Source: Tyto alba (taxonomy: Eukaryota > Chordata > Aves > Strigiformes > Tytonidae). From it: a DNA stretch of 64,000 nucleotides. The stretch is from contig NW_024881322.1 of the NCBI RefSeq assembly GCF_018691265.1, positions 9,785,989 to 9,849,988 of the forward strand, read 5' to 3'. Each line of letters starts with the position of its first letter. Positions within the stretch are counted from its first letter, which is position 1. Positions 25,621-39,600 of the stretch are shown in pieces. The notes beneath the pieces were generated by a model. It worked only from the letters and a program-made list of their open reading frames with translations. It did not search any database and had not been told where the DNA came from. The translations under genes were made by a program, and so were the position numbers.

Positions 25621-25780
25621 GCCGCGAAGTCCCTAACAGCATGTTGTCCCCAGAACTCCCGCGTGCTCGGCCGTGGCGCGGACCCCGGCCCCGGCCGGCC
25701 CGCACCTGCGGTACAGCTGGCGGCTGTGGGAGGCCAAGGCTGCTGAGAAAACGGCCACCCGAACCAGGGCAGCTTTTTGC
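25621..25780. promoter_or_regulatory. Small CpG-island-like core, candidate internal promoter
   Basis: By hand I count about 18 CpG dinucleotides in roughly 160 bases, including GGCGCGGACCCCGGCCCCGG. This is the densest CpG cluster in the window. A CCAAT motif lies at 25798-25802 (plus strand) and an AT-rich GATATTTAAG at 25821-25830. On the minus strand, CGCAG followed by GTGCGG (exon end 25706, donor 25705-25700) could act as a weak 5' splice site, as expected if a first exon for a short ELMO1 transcript began here. It lies 14 kb upstream of exon A. The position and composition are observed; the promoter role is inferred. Confidence 0.35.
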
Positions 25781-27427
25781 TGCGTGCGTGATAGGCTCCA
25801 ATGGCTTGCAGGATAAGGCGGATATTTAAGAGGGTTTGGGGGAAGATAAGGGAAGTGCTGCCGCTCTAACGGGCTCTGCTCAGGCAGCAACGCAGGCCTA
25901 ACTTCACCAACCCAGAGAAGAGCAGTACAGCTCCCCAAGCAAGTGGAGAGTCTTCATCTGAGCATAAGTTCACATACTTCCTCTAACAGCAAAAATCCCT
26001 AGTTTACACCCATTTTCAAGACTGCTTTCCACTGCATATGGTGCCTATCAAATCAAGGTAACAAAAAGAGAAAGCAAGAGGCCAAACTGACCCCTGGTGT
26101 TACTGTAATCAAGCTGAGCGAGGCTGGGAAACAATTCTGGTTCCTCAAAATTTAAGCTCTTCCTGCCCCCCTTGACAAAGTAGCATAAAACTCAGAGAGA
26201 GAATCAGATCAAAGGACTGAAAAGAAGTATTTATGTCTAGATAGAAACATCTGAGAAGTCCCACTGAACATCAGACTCTACTTAAGAACCTGGCAACTGC
26301 TCTGTTCAAAAGTCAGTATATTCCAAGAGACAGCAAGCAGTGGCTGAAAAACCATCAATCAGCAGGGAGTATTGCATATGAGCCTTTCTACATGTATGTA
26401 TAGGTCTAGCACACAAAAGGCTTCAATCCGGATTGTGGATATATTCTTCAATTCATTTGGATGATTTTTTTCATTATCTCAAACTCTTGTTCACAAAAAT
26501 AGTCAGTCCAGTAAAATCTATTTTGAGGGGCTTTTGTTAACACGGGCTAGTTTTCAGGGTACTTTATCTAAAGAGGTTGGATATCTCATTGAAATAAATA
26601 GATTAAAAAATTATCACAAACCTCCTCCTCAAAGCACTTTAAAAGAAGCCTTATTTATTCTTGGAATTTTTGGAAGACTGCAGCCCACATATTATTTGTC
26701 TTTTTAATCTTTTTGGTCATTTTGTCATTTTAATCCTTTTTATTTTCCTGCTTGTGCCTCCAGGCCCACTTCTTAAAATAAAGGAAGCCACAAGCAAGGA
26801 ATCATCAGTAAAATAAGGCATCAGAAATATTTCCTCATTTGAAGACTAGAGAATCAGTAACAAATTAGCAATGGAACACCAGATATAGGATGTCCTGGAA
26901 AAAATTAATAATCCAAATAATCAGTTTCTAATGGGTTATATACGCCAGTCAGCAGAGAGATGCCAATGACAACACTTTCAATGCATATCCCATTTATTAT
27001 TAATTATGGCAAGTAGTGAAAAGCAGGGAAACAGAGTAGAAAAATCTGTTCATGGGTAAGAGACTTCCTGTGGTAGGAAATGTTTCCAGAGTGGTGGGTG
27101 ACACCCACCAAACATATTCACAATATACAAACCTGTGAAGTTAAAATGCCCTCAGCTCCCAGTAGCCTTTAGGGACTAGGGAGCACTCAGGTGTCATTTC
27201 AGACTAGATGAGCGTGGGATGACCACCAAAGAACATTCCAGCAGGAAAGTGAATGTGGATCCTGGGACTGGGGACAGAGGCCACTGGTCATGCAAACTTC
27301 TCACCCCACCGAGAAGCTCCTGCTTTCAGCTTCCCTCTGTATTTAGGCATCACTTGCCACCCCAAACTGGGACCTGGATGCCGAGGAGGGACCACAAATC
27401 AATAGCCAAATGCAGCTTCAGCAAGAG

Positions 27428-27442
27428 GTGTGTGTGTGTGTG
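27428..27442 (+). repeat. (TG)n microsatellite, short
   Basis: About seven TG units. Likely length-variable between individuals. Confidence 0.8.
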
Positions 27443-27539
27443 GGAACCTGCAATCTCAACAGACAGCTTAAAAATCAACCCTCCGAGCCCAGCAACCAGA
27501 GCAGCCTGTGCATGGAAGCAGCACCAGCAGCTGAAACTC

Positions 27540-27990
27540 TGGCAAGGAGACTCGTGTGGGAGTTGTGCTCACGCTCGCTGAAGGGCTGTGGGCAGGTGGG
27601 AGGAACCTCGCTCTGCTCGGGGAAGGGAAGGCGACGAGAGGGAACAGGAGCCCTATTGTGGTGTGCCTATGGTGGGGAATATAGAGGATGTAAATTAACA
27701 TACTTTTCCCTCTACGTTCTTCATGTCTGATTTAAGAAGCCTGCCACTGCAGAGTATTACTGGGTCAGACTAATCTCAGGCTCCGAGTACATAAAAAAAG
27801 CTCATTTTTATTGCTGAGGAATATTATTATTAGGGATGGTGCCTCTTCAGGAAGAGAGCCTGTGAGGCTCAGGGTGCTGCAGCTGCAGCATCCCCCCATG
27901 CTCCGCCAGCCCCCGGATCATTTACATCCGAATGGGGCAGGCAGCAGCAGAGCCAGGCGGGAGCCCTCCATACATTTCTTCCCAGCGCTG
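27540..27990. promoter_or_regulatory. GC-enriched patch with a 16-bp palindrome, possible enhancer or promoter
   Basis: Base composition rises relative to the flanks from about 27.2 to 28.5 kb, with scattered CpGs and several GGAA-type ETS-like motifs around 27600-27650. A perfect 16-base palindrome TGCTGCAGCTGCAGCA lies at 27875-27890, centred on the E-box CAGCTG, next to the inverted repeat CTCTTCAGGAAGAG at 27844-27857. These are motif-level observations only. Confidence 0.28.
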
Positions 27991-30900
27991 TGACTGCCAG
28001 CATTTCTAAGGAGACACCTGACAGCCACTCCCCCTTAGTCAGAGATGAAACCTAGGGTCAACCTCCTCCTGCTACACCTCCCAGTCTGTCTGATCAAACT
28101 GCCTCTACTCACTGCTTCTCCCGCAGTCTTGACCCCCTCCTCCCACTCCAAGGATTTAAGATATTATAGTAAGCATCTCCAGCACCTCTGCCAACCTCAC
28201 TCTTCCCAGACTACTGTTTTTTATTGCAGCTGCCTAATAAATACTCCACTCCCTCAACACCTTCCCCTAGCTGCAAAAAGAGGGAGGATTTTCCGCTGTT
28301 CGTAAGGATGCTGAAGGCCTGAGGAGTGAAGGGGATGGATGTCAGCTGGAGCAAAGGGATCGCTGCACATTCCCCATTGCAACAGAGGCTCTGGCTCAAC
28401 GGAACGGAAAAGCACCTGCGTGCTCACAGACAGCAAGCACTTCTTGCAGAGGAGTGGAGTATGGCTGCCCACGGGCCAAGGCAGAGCCTTTTAACTAGGG
28501 GCTCCCACAGGCAGCCCTCCCTGACACAGGCCATCCTGACATCACCTGTTATCTAAAGCTAGCTGTGTTCGTTGAGCCCTTTTTGCTTGCCTTGTCCTCC
28601 TTTGGCACTGCTTTTCCAGAGATACTTTGCTTATCCTCAAGTGAGAGCCACACTTGAAACGTGGCACGCATGTATAATGGTGCCCCTGTCATTTTTCTTC
28701 CTGTTGTTCTTTTCTCCTTCTTTAATATCAGAAAAAGCAAGTTGCTATTCTGAATGACTGTAGCATAAGTAGGTGTGACAAAGATCTGTAATTTTTTCCT
28801 CCTAAGCCACCAAGAAGCCCATTTTCAAGTGCAAAATCCACTTGGTGCACACATTGGTTGTACAGAACAAATGTGGATGCAGCACCAACACCTCTGATGC
28901 ACACATTGATGCCCTGTCAGGGAACCCCTGTCTAAAAAGGATGTTCTCTTTGGTATGCAGAGAATATTTCATTCCCAAGGACTGCAAAATGTCTTATCCT
29001 ACCAAATGAGCTCAACAGAGCGTGCTGCAGATTTTTCCCCCTCATTTTACATTTCCTTGGTGGACTAAAACAAGTTTTGGGCTTCACTGGACAGAAAAAA
29101 GAATGCTAGACAGGACAGACAACTTTCCATTTCAAAGAGGTGATAAACCTGTATATCTAAAGGCATCTCATTCAGACTGACTAAATTCACTCAGTGGAAG
29201 GAACAGATGTTAAATTTCCCATTTCCATCTTATCAAAAGCAAGAAAGGGGGAAAGCTTTTCCACTCCTGAGATGCTCAAAGATTTGGCCAGCTGAGACCA
29301 CGTCTTACTTTAGACTTCTGAGTACAATGCAAATGTGTCTAAGTACAGCTGAGAGGCAAATCTGTTCTGTGCAAGCACAGTTCTCTCCATATTTGTAGCT
29401 GTGCCCTACAAAAGCCAAGATGGTAGCTATGTGAGAGGCACAAGAAGAATCAGCTTTGATGATATCGCTTGTCCCCTACTCAAATCTCCAAGACTTCATC
29501 CATCCACCCCAATTCCACAGGTATGGCAGCAAGCAACTCCTGTTTTATTTCATGAAGACAACTGGTTAAGCAATATTCTCAGTATCTTTACTGAAACAAT
29601 AAACAATATTTTATTTCATTTCCACTAGAAAGGAGTGAAACCCCCAAACAAGCAAAACTGGACATCGAGCCTAGGTCCATCCCAAGAGAATCAAAGACTC
29701 AGTCTTGGGCTTCTAACAGGTTCCCCAGACAACAGAATATCAGAGCCTTAAGGTGCTCTCTTATCTCATACATCCACAGGCCTAGAAACAAGCAGGTCAA
29801 GGTCATTGCAAGAGTGAGATTCCTACCTTTTAAGGGCTGATGGTGCTTACTTCAAGTCACGCAGAGCCAAAAGGTGTTAAAATGACGACAGTTTCACCAT
29901 TAGCAATGTTAAGTCATTCCGGTAGCTGTTTTACATTGGTTAGAGTTATTCTTTCTTTCCCTATTAGCCCTGGACATTTGGACTAAAGGTTAATCAGGCA
30001 GACTGCTTTTTAGTTGCAGGAATGTATTTTTAAACCTTCTAATTCACTGCAGAAATAAGATTTTTATAACTTGTGCCCTTCGCAGAGTGGTATTAAGATT
30101 TTATAACCACTCCCATGAGTGGCCTGAATAATTAAACTTTGCCTTCACCCCTCCTGGACAGTAGGGCCATTGAAAACTCATACAGACCACTTATTTGCTG
30201 TACTGTTACTTATCTTTTATACCCACAACACACGAAAAGTAGAAGGTAGAATCATGGAGAATATGTATGAAAAGAAAAGATGAAAGGAAAAGGGCAAAGT
30301 GTGTTCAGCTAATGGGTGCTGGTCTGCTTGCTCACCTACAGCTGCACCACTGCTCTGGGGCCTATTCAGCCACCGTATATCATGAGAACATAAGTCAATA
30401 AATATAGACAGTTTTATACCTTGCAGGACACAGTAACCATTTCACTCAACTCTTTTTGCATGTGCTTAGGAAGTTCAAAAAATACCACATGGAAGAGCAG
30501 CTTCCACCCTCATCTGTGCTGGAGCTTCCCGCAACTGCTGGGGCAATTGCACTCTGCTGTGCTGGGACTGAGGCCCTTGTAGTTGCACAAGGGTGAACTG
30601 AAAAGGTCACTAAAAGGGATAATTACAGTTTAAGGGTGATTAAAAGTACAGGTAAACCTCAATTAGGCAAACAGGTGAAACATAGACAACCTCGTCTACA
30701 CTGAGTACTGGTATGTCTATGCTGGTTACCCACCTTGCATGAGCAAGGTTCCTACCTTAAGTGCAAGGTATTTCTCTCTTGGCCCCTTCAGCTCCCATTT
30801 ACATGAGGTAGCATCAGCAGTGAAATTGTTTCCCCATTCATACGTGGGGCAGAGCCTAACACCTTCCAGCACCATACAGTTCTGCACAAGAGCAGTCCCT

Positions 30901-32255
30901 AGATCAGTCCCTTTTGACCTTCTCCCTCATAATTACCAGGGCTCCCTAATCAACTTAACAATGGTCATACATCGTTATTTATGGCCATCACTTACCCCAC
31001 CTGGGCCCATCAATAGCAAATCCCTATCCCCAGGAAAGCTGGCGGCATTACCCTGGGCACAGAAGGAAGTTGGGGAAATACATCTGCTCCATGGAAACTC
31101 AGAAAAAAAAGTCTTCATTGAGACTATGCCGCCAAGCCACCCTGCTCATTGCAGCAGACAAATTACCTCCTGATTAATTCTGTCCCAACAAACGTCTGCA
31201 AGGGCTGCCAGGCAGCAGCAACATTTGTTTAATCAGAGCCTCTGGAAAATTAAACACTTTTGGTGCCTGTGATAGATATCACCTTCCTCCCCCTCTCTTG
31301 CTCTGTTCCCCAACCACAGTGCCAGAGCTGCTCTCCTCCTCTGCAGCACAGTGAAAAATGGAATTCAGATGAACAATTCAGAACCGATAAATCAATCTTG
31401 TTTTACTTATTCTTGCTTCCTCCTCAGCTTTCCTCCCACTGCTGTCCCCTGCCACACAAACACACATACATACAAGTACTTCCTTAGCTAGGTCAGCATG
31501 ATTTTTTTCTCCTTTTTGTCCCACAATACGTAACAAATTAACCTCACCAATATCAAGACTTCCACCATGCCTTCTGCACTCTGGCTGCTACTACATCATC
31601 TGGGTTCATAGTGGCCTCTTGTGAACTGAACTCCCACTTGGATGCAAAGGACAGTTATCAGTTTTATGGTATACTCTTGCCCCTTTCTAAACAGATTTTT
31701 CTTTTTAAAACATGATATTCGTGTAAGACTAATCAAGAAGACCTATTCAAGGAAGAGCTAATAAAAACTTTTTCCCCATATTCTTTGGCAAAAGATCTGG
31801 GGAGCATGACAGCTGGCTAATTTGGTTGCAGAATACTCCCTGCAAGGCGCTGCTACACAAAACTATTACAGTGAGATTGGTTATGAATTCTGCTTAACTT
31901 CCATTTGAAAGCTAAGTAATTATTTGCTGTTAAAAGAGAAATAGTCTTTTGCTCTTCACTGGGTATTAAGAAATTATGAGTGAAAAGAAGTATCCTTCTC
32001 AGTCTTCCCAATAACAGGAAGAACCTGGGTCTGGGCAGGGAGGATCGCAGTATACAGTTCAGAAAGGAAGGGGTTTTGCTGCCTTTTTACTCTTTGGAGT
32101 GTGGAAGATGAGATTGATCAGGATTCACAACTTGCTAAATAGCTGTTCTCAGATGATGATGGGAATAGAGATGCTTGTTTCTGTCAATACAGAACACATC
32201 CTGTTAGCTTTTACAACATTCATCTGCCAGTTTGCTGTGCCTCTGTCTCTGATTT

Positions 32256-32297
32256 AAAAAAAAAAAAAACAAAACAAAACAAAACAAACAAAAACAA
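32256..32297 (+). repeat. A14 followed by (CAAAA)n
   Basis: A run of fourteen A followed by CAAAA/CAAA units. It resembles a retroposon tail, but no element body can be recognised upstream. Confidence 0.88.
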
Positions 32298-33654
32298 GAA
32301 GTACTAAATTGCTATTATCTTTCACAAAGCTATCATTTAAATGAAAATGAAGTATTTTCCAGACGTGTCCAGAGCACTCTAATTCAAAAAGGATTTTACA
32401 GCCATTTTTACTATGAGAAAGCTGTTAAGAGTTCCTCAGGAAGGAAACGAATGCATGGATCAGTTCTTTCTGTGCAACCTCAAATGTGTCAGAGCAGTGA
32501 AATAAATTATGCTATTTCAGGCAAATCGTGCTGTATTATTTTTGGTAGCTCCAAGCAGTTTGGTAAAACAGGAAACACAAACCACCACCATGAAAGGTTC
32601 CGTTACACTTTCTATAACCAGTAGCATACATGGATTTTTGCCCAGTGATGACTGTATTTATCATCTCAGGTGTTTGGTAGACATGCTTATTTTATTGCAG
32701 TCACCAGAAATGTCTGCAATAACAAAATACTTTAATTAAAATAGAAGCTAATCTGGAATTTGGGAACGTGGCTTTGTAAATGTGGTAGGGAGCTCCGAAG
32801 TCTGCATATTTATGATCATAAAGGTCATATTACCAAACATATCAGTGGGCACTGGTAGGGGCACTTAGCTCCGGTTGATTCCCTTGCTTTCATGCTCTGA
32901 AATCTCTCCTCAGTTGAGCAGACTTGCTCCTGATCCAGAAGCTCCAAAATGTGATGTTCACTAGCAATTACACACATTATAAACAAATGAGAATTGTGTA
33001 GTCTTCTCACTCATAAGCAAAGAGACAGCAGTAAAAAGTAAAGGAAAATCCTATTTGTAAACAAGTATGCACAGCACAGACATTCACTAGGTAAGATGGT
33101 GCAATCCTAAAGCATATTCTAGATCAGGGCTGTCCTAATCGTTAATGTTTTCTGCTGCAACTGCTGTAATACATCTGGCAAAACTCTTTTGGGGGTAGAT
33201 AAGCTTAGCTCCATTAAGTACAATTAATGGCATTAATTTATTCCAACAAAGTTTTGGCCAGCTTATATCTGGATGAGCTAAAAGTTATACATGGTCTACT
33301 TTGTAGAGCTTTTGTTACATTATGAAACACCACACTGAGGGAAAACTCTAGGGAAAAGGCCTCAGAACTATGTTTTATCTTTATGCTTCTAAAAGGAATG
33401 CTGCGTCAAATACCACTTGCCATAAGAGTCCTTTATTTCTTGTCCTTGTCTGAACTGAGATCGTTCCTGACAGATGAATGAGGTGAGCATCTCCTTTTGC
33501 AGCTAATATTATTGTCCAACTATGGCCAGTACTGCTGAGTGATGTGGACAAAGGACAATTGTCCATCTCTATTATAGGACAGTGTCCAAATTTTGCTCTC
33601 TAGCTTGAGAAAAACAGAGTGCAATGCCCATTAAACCTTTTTTACTTAATTTTC

Positions 33655-33674
33655 TTTTTTTTTTGTGTGTGTGT
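33655..33674 (+). repeat. T10 followed by (GT)5
   Basis: Ten T followed by five GT units. Confidence 0.85.
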
Positions 33675-36600
33675 ATTATAACAGCTGCAATAACCTCATT
33701 TCACTTTCTTCAATCTTAGTAATTTGACATGCAAGATTCATAGCCTTTCAGTTCAGATGGGACCATTAGATCAACTAGACTGAACCGCTCCTCAGCAAAG
33801 GTCACTCTATTTTCCAGGTACATGTGCACTGATCTCAGTATGTTACAGGTCTCTAAACCATCTCAGGCTAGCATCTGGATAAGACTGATAGACACTGAGA
33901 GGCAGAGAATCCAACTCTCAGAGTGACTAATTTATCACTCTTTATATCTCCATCCATTTAATTTTAGAAATAACCCTTAACAATCCATAACAGGCCTTCA
34001 GCAACTGTATTCAACAAATTGCAAATTGGCAAAAATGCATGAAAATTGGGGAAATTATAACAAAACAGAATGAACTTCGCATTCATGCTGAAGGACTGGG
34101 GAAGAGGTCTAATGCTTCTAACCAAAATTCCCTCTTTCTCTGTTTAAGATCCATCTCTCATCTGTATACATCTACACATGCACTCATATATCCTCTAGTA
34201 GACAAGGTCAAGACATCAGCAAATGTATCTTACTGCTGGCTCCATATCCTAAGATGTACATGAGGTAATTTCTGAAGAATTCCCTCCTCCCTAGTCGTAA
34301 CTGCCCGCAAGAACAGAGTTCATCTTCTATGAGAAAAGAAGCATCATTTTGTGGCTACCATCTGCAACATGCCTTATTTATAATATCACTCTCCTTGCCA
34401 TATGTGCAAAAATATAACTAACCTGATATCATCATAAAGGTGATTACTAGGCAGAGTTTTTTTAAAAAAAGGCAATTAATGCCAGGCTGTATCATTGGCT
34501 ATTAAAACTCATTAATTTTTATTCTGAATGTAGGACATAAGTCCACATAAAGATATTTGCACACAGTAAAAATTATAGAAGTGATAATCAGAAAGGAAAT
34601 TATCCATACCTAGACACACGCACATATAAAATATAGGGCCCAATTTAGATGCTTTTAAGTCTTAGCCATACGTGGGAGTGTATTCATGCTGAAAGCGTGG
34701 TATTACTGTGGGAACATACTCAAGATACAGATGCTGCCTTAGGCAGCCTTTCTTCCCACACAAATCCTTCTTTGCCAACACTTGGATCAATCTGCATGGA
34801 TGTAAGGTGCTGAGATAGAGTAATGCAGGCTCACACATGCTTCTTAAGTCTGCTCCAAGCCTGCCCTGCAACATCCTTCTCCCTAGTCTTTGCCACAAAA
34901 GTGGCAAGGTATGTTTTCTCAGGTTAGCTAGTTGCTGAGGTTTTGGAGGATTGTAAAATGAAGCTCAAAATCCAAAACTGAGCTAGCTGCATTTTTTCTC
35001 TACCCATCTGCAAATGCATTAAGTGATAGTGTGAACCAAGTCAAAGAATGTTAATAACATGGCTAGCAGAGGACATTTGAAATTGCATATGGAAGAATGT
35101 AGGTACTGAGCTTGATGGCACAACGATGTGCTTGAACTGTGGTGCTCTGTTTAGACAGAGCTTGAATGAATGCTGACTTCTTTCCCTGACAACTAACAAG
35201 ACAAAAAAAACAACAAAGGCTCTTGCCAATTCCCAGCCATGATTCATCAAATGCTTAAGATGCCCAGAAACAAAAAAGGTGTGTATGTATTTGTATTCCC
35301 TAATGTAGGTAAGACATCCAATCTGCCACATTAAAATATGCTATCCCTGCATCTACTCTTCTCATATGTACTATAGTTGTCTTTTTTTTTTCCTTTTTTC
35401 TATCACTACTTCCGCAACATGATTTTCATTCTTCAGATATCAAACCTACTGCCTATAGTCTCACCCTTTCTTCCTCATTTGAGCTTTCCAAGACTGTTTT
35501 TGGAGTTGACAGAATCCAAAAAAGAATGCCATGCTGTGCTGCCAAGTAACTCACTCCTTGACATTTTCACCCATGTATTGTATCTAACAGCTCAAAGTCT
35601 ATTCCACAAACTTCCCAGGAAGATGGGTGCACAATCTCTCTTCCCACCCCACCACTCCACAATCCTCTTTCTGCCATCTAGATTGAACACATGAGAATGA
35701 GAGAACCCCTCCAGTCATCATTTTGTTATTATGCAATGGTAAGTTGCCACATGTGCTGATCACCGTGGAAGCAAGAAACTTCCAAGCTGCAAAGGCTTGT
35801 AGCTTAGATAAGGCAAATGATAAAGTAGAACATGCTCATGAGAGAATAGCACTCACAAGGGTGTAGAGCAGCTCCATGCAAGTTGGTCTGGACTGCTCCT
35901 AAGGCACAGTCCTTGGTCCTGACCTCTTGACTATTATGACTCTCCTTCTACATGTGGGATATTATAGAAGCCGCTGTTTCTCATAGCATAAACGGAGCCC
36001 AGCAAATGTTCAACCACTCATAAGACTGAATTCTGTGGAGTCCTGCTAGTTCTGACCATAAACTCATTACAAATACTAAAGAGAATAGGTTTCAGTTTAT
36101 GAAAGTATGGAAACTACAGAATATCACCTATCAAAACCATATGTATTTGGCCAAACAGGTGAAGAGCCCTTGAACCACTGTTCTTGCCCACACTCAGCGT
36201 AGCACACGCTGCCACCCATCAGGCACTAGAGCATCGCTTTGCCTCCAGTGAATCACCTCTCAAGGCCAACAACTAGCCTTTCAAATGGTCAGCTTCCCAA
36301 ATTGCTATGAAGGATTAAAATTCAGTATGGAGGGAAGATGAGATGCAAAGAAATCTTTCTTATTTATTTATCTTCTTGAAGAATTCTTGCTTACTAAACT
36401 TTCAGTTTCACTAGGGAAGATCCCTGCTGTCACACTCCACAAAACAACTAAGCATCAGTATGTTTCTTGCTACTCTTGAAAAGATTTTGTGGATTGAGCT
36501 TAAAATTGACATGGATTGCATCTGATGGCTTTCTATTGTGCTCACAGTTCTATGATCCCTGGAATAGTTGTTTGACTCCTCTTTGGACAGGATGTGCTGG

Positions 36601-39600
36601 TTCTGTAGCTGATAGCTATGTTTCCTTCTTAGTGACTAGGGTAGAAGTGGCTTGAAAACATTTTATTTTCTTCACAGACAACTAATCTCTTATTCAAAGT
36701 TCTTTACATAGACTGATATCTGATCTATTGCTCCACGCTGCTCATCTCTTGGCATATGAAGCAGATTAGCAAACACTCATTTGCTAGTTTGAGAAGTTTT
36801 GCCCTGCAGGTCTCTGGTCTCTAAGCCACACTTAACCGGCTTTGTGTAGTTCACCACGACTGCATAGCCTGCATTCAAACAGATGAACACATTTGTAAGC
36901 TATTAGCTTACAAAACCAGATCAACAGAACTTTTGGAGGAACTAAACCTTTCTCCCTAAAAGCATCATGACAATTCACCCTGCTACTACATGAATTATAA
37001 CCAAGATTGGCCTGCTGGGAAATAGAGTATTTTTCACATCCAGGTTACCTGAGATGCTGATCTACTTCAAATGTCATTGAACACAGACTTAATACATCAT
37101 GCTGGAGGGCAGCCTTCACATTGGTAAAAGACCTTCTGCTTCCTGTTTCACCTCCCAGCAAGTGTTGCCAATACCTAAAATGAGAGCAGAGGACAATGCT
37201 CCTCCTGAATCCAGCTGGCATCACAAGCTGTCATAGAATGGAGGGAACGTGTAATCTGGAACAAGCAACTAAAGTCGATAATGAACAAAAGGACAAATTT
37301 TGCAGTCAAATTCATCCAGCCATTCTGGTTTCCGTAAGACTATCCAGATAATTAAATGAGTTTATTTGAATGGATTGGTGCCCAAATGTTTCTGGCAGGT
37401 AAGCAGTCTGTGAGAAGAATAATTGGGAGGATATAAATGAAAACAGGAGAATGTAAAATTTCAGCTAAATATTAGAAAAGTAATGTCAGGCCGTGGAATC
37501 ACACTCCAACACAAATGGAAGAGGTAGCCTACATTATTTAAAAATTAGCTGGACAAATCACACTGTAAGTTCCATGCTCACTGAGGACTGGACAACGTGA
37601 CCCAAGAAGTCTTTTGTCATCCGCAGTGCACATAATTCTATCCTGATTACAGATGTAAAACATATTAAGCTTAAGTAAAAATGTAATTCATTATATTCCA
37701 CTTTGGGTGCATCGCTTATTTAATGGGATGTCTCCTCGGAAAGCAATTTAGTAGTGCAGCCAATAACACTGTCTGCTGTTTAACTGGGACAGAATTAGCA
37801 TAAATTCAACTTAATAGGGACACATTTAGCTAAGACCAAGTAATTGTGCTACATCACAGCAAAATTCTACAATCCTGAAGATTTATAACCACTAATTGAG
37901 ACTATAGAAAAAGTGCGTATGTGAAATACCCAACCAACAAAATCAGTGGCTTTAAGTGTGGTGGTGCATTTTTCATTGCTATCATATTCTGTTGCTATTT
38001 GAGGCCTTTTTAAATCTTGTTTTTAATGGCCTCTTCTCTTAGTTGGTATGGGTACTTATCAGAACAAGCAGCTTTCCAAGTACTTGTAAGTACTGTTCCA
38101 CTACCATATGGAAACCCATGCCTTGTTATCACCTCAGATGGGAAAAGAGGTGGTGGATGACTGTTGCACTTCAGCCATATCCCAGAAGCACTTAGATTCT
38201 GATACAATTGCTTCTATTAATCCTTGCTAAATTAAGGAAAATGACCTTACTACATTTTCCATATCTTCCTGCTCCTCAGCAAGATGAAAGAGTCATCGAA
38301 AAATTAATGTGTCAGCCTGGAGATCTGGACAAATACTACTATTTTCTGATGGTAAAAGAAGAGGTCCAGGCCTTGTTAAAGGGTACAAGCAATCATTAAG
38401 AATAGATGATCTAGAACCCACAGAGGCATGTTACAGCAAGAATGACTCAGGCAGTAATCATCACAACATAATTATAAATAGCACAGAAAAGCATTAATTC
38501 AAAATGACTTCTCACCTCATAAAGTCACCAATATAGAGCAAGCCATGTGTCAGGGAGCCTGTGTAGTCTGTTACCTGTCTCTTATGCCAATCCTTGATGG
38601 AAGAGTTCATCGTGCTCTAAGGAATTATAGGGAAGTTTTCTTCTATCTTAGGTGTGGACAGCTAATTCTCTGCAGCCTGGCAGTGTCAGATTCCCTACAG
38701 TTAACTTTTAGTTGTCAACATGTACGTTGTTAATCTAATTTTTGTACCTCTTCTTCTTCCGCAAGAATATGACAGCCAGCAGGTCACTCTATGAATGACT
38801 ACATCAGACAACAGATATCTCTTGAGTTTGCAACTGAATAAAACTATTTGTCTCCCCGAGTAATCACAGGAGCAGTAATAATCACAGCAGTCCATACATG
38901 ATCTTGTTGATGATCATGCCAGGTGAGTCTGGAGACTAGGAGTGCTAAGGACAGCTGAAACAAATACTCACGTTGCCAAGAGTATGTATCTCTACAGAGA
39001 AAATACACAAAATAGAGAATTCGTCTTTTCTTCTGAACAGTCCAGGAGATAACTATTAAAAGGGGTTAGGTTTCAAGAGTTTATAGGACTCCCACAATCT
39101 GCCTGTGACTTCCAGGTGCCACCATCAGAGTACTCGGAGCACCTGCAGAACCTATGTCACATCTGCCAGGCCTGTGCAGCTGCTGTGGATTTCCTGTGGA
39201 GCTGGACATGACACTGGACACCAAAGTTTAGGCATCTGATTAGCTCCCACAATGACTCCAACAGTACTTGGGGGGTCTAGAAAAGAGACACATCCTCTGC
39301 AGTAAAAGTGCCTTCCACACATGCCTACCAGCCCTTCTAAAACCCAGAACCAAAGCAGAGTGTGGCGGCATGATACAGTACTACAAATTTCTTCATCTTA
39401 TAAAAGCGTAATACAAAACTCTCACTTGAAAGAAACCCTTAAAAAAAAGAATGTCACTGCACATGAGGTATCCTGCAAAAATACAGACATCTTCAAAACA
39501 ATCTTGGGATCGTAACCCAAGAGTTGTCTTATTCTGGGATTTCTTATCCACCAAATACTATAGCGTTTCAAGCACCTCCTCACTCCAAGTGACTGAAAAC

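Noticed and set aside
25454..25938. Overlapping open frames of 101 to 122 codons on both strands over the CpG-rich patch
   Set aside because: High GC content removes stop codons in all frames. No family resemblance, and no single frame is favoured.
30739..31173. 144-codon plus-strand frame as a possible exon
   Set aside because: No recognisable domain, no convincing flanking splice sites, and composition like the surrounding intron.
37201..37260. TCATAGAATGG resembling the reverse complement of a CR1 3' end
   Set aside because: Only the short terminal-like motif is present; none of the diagnostic CR1 blocks follow.
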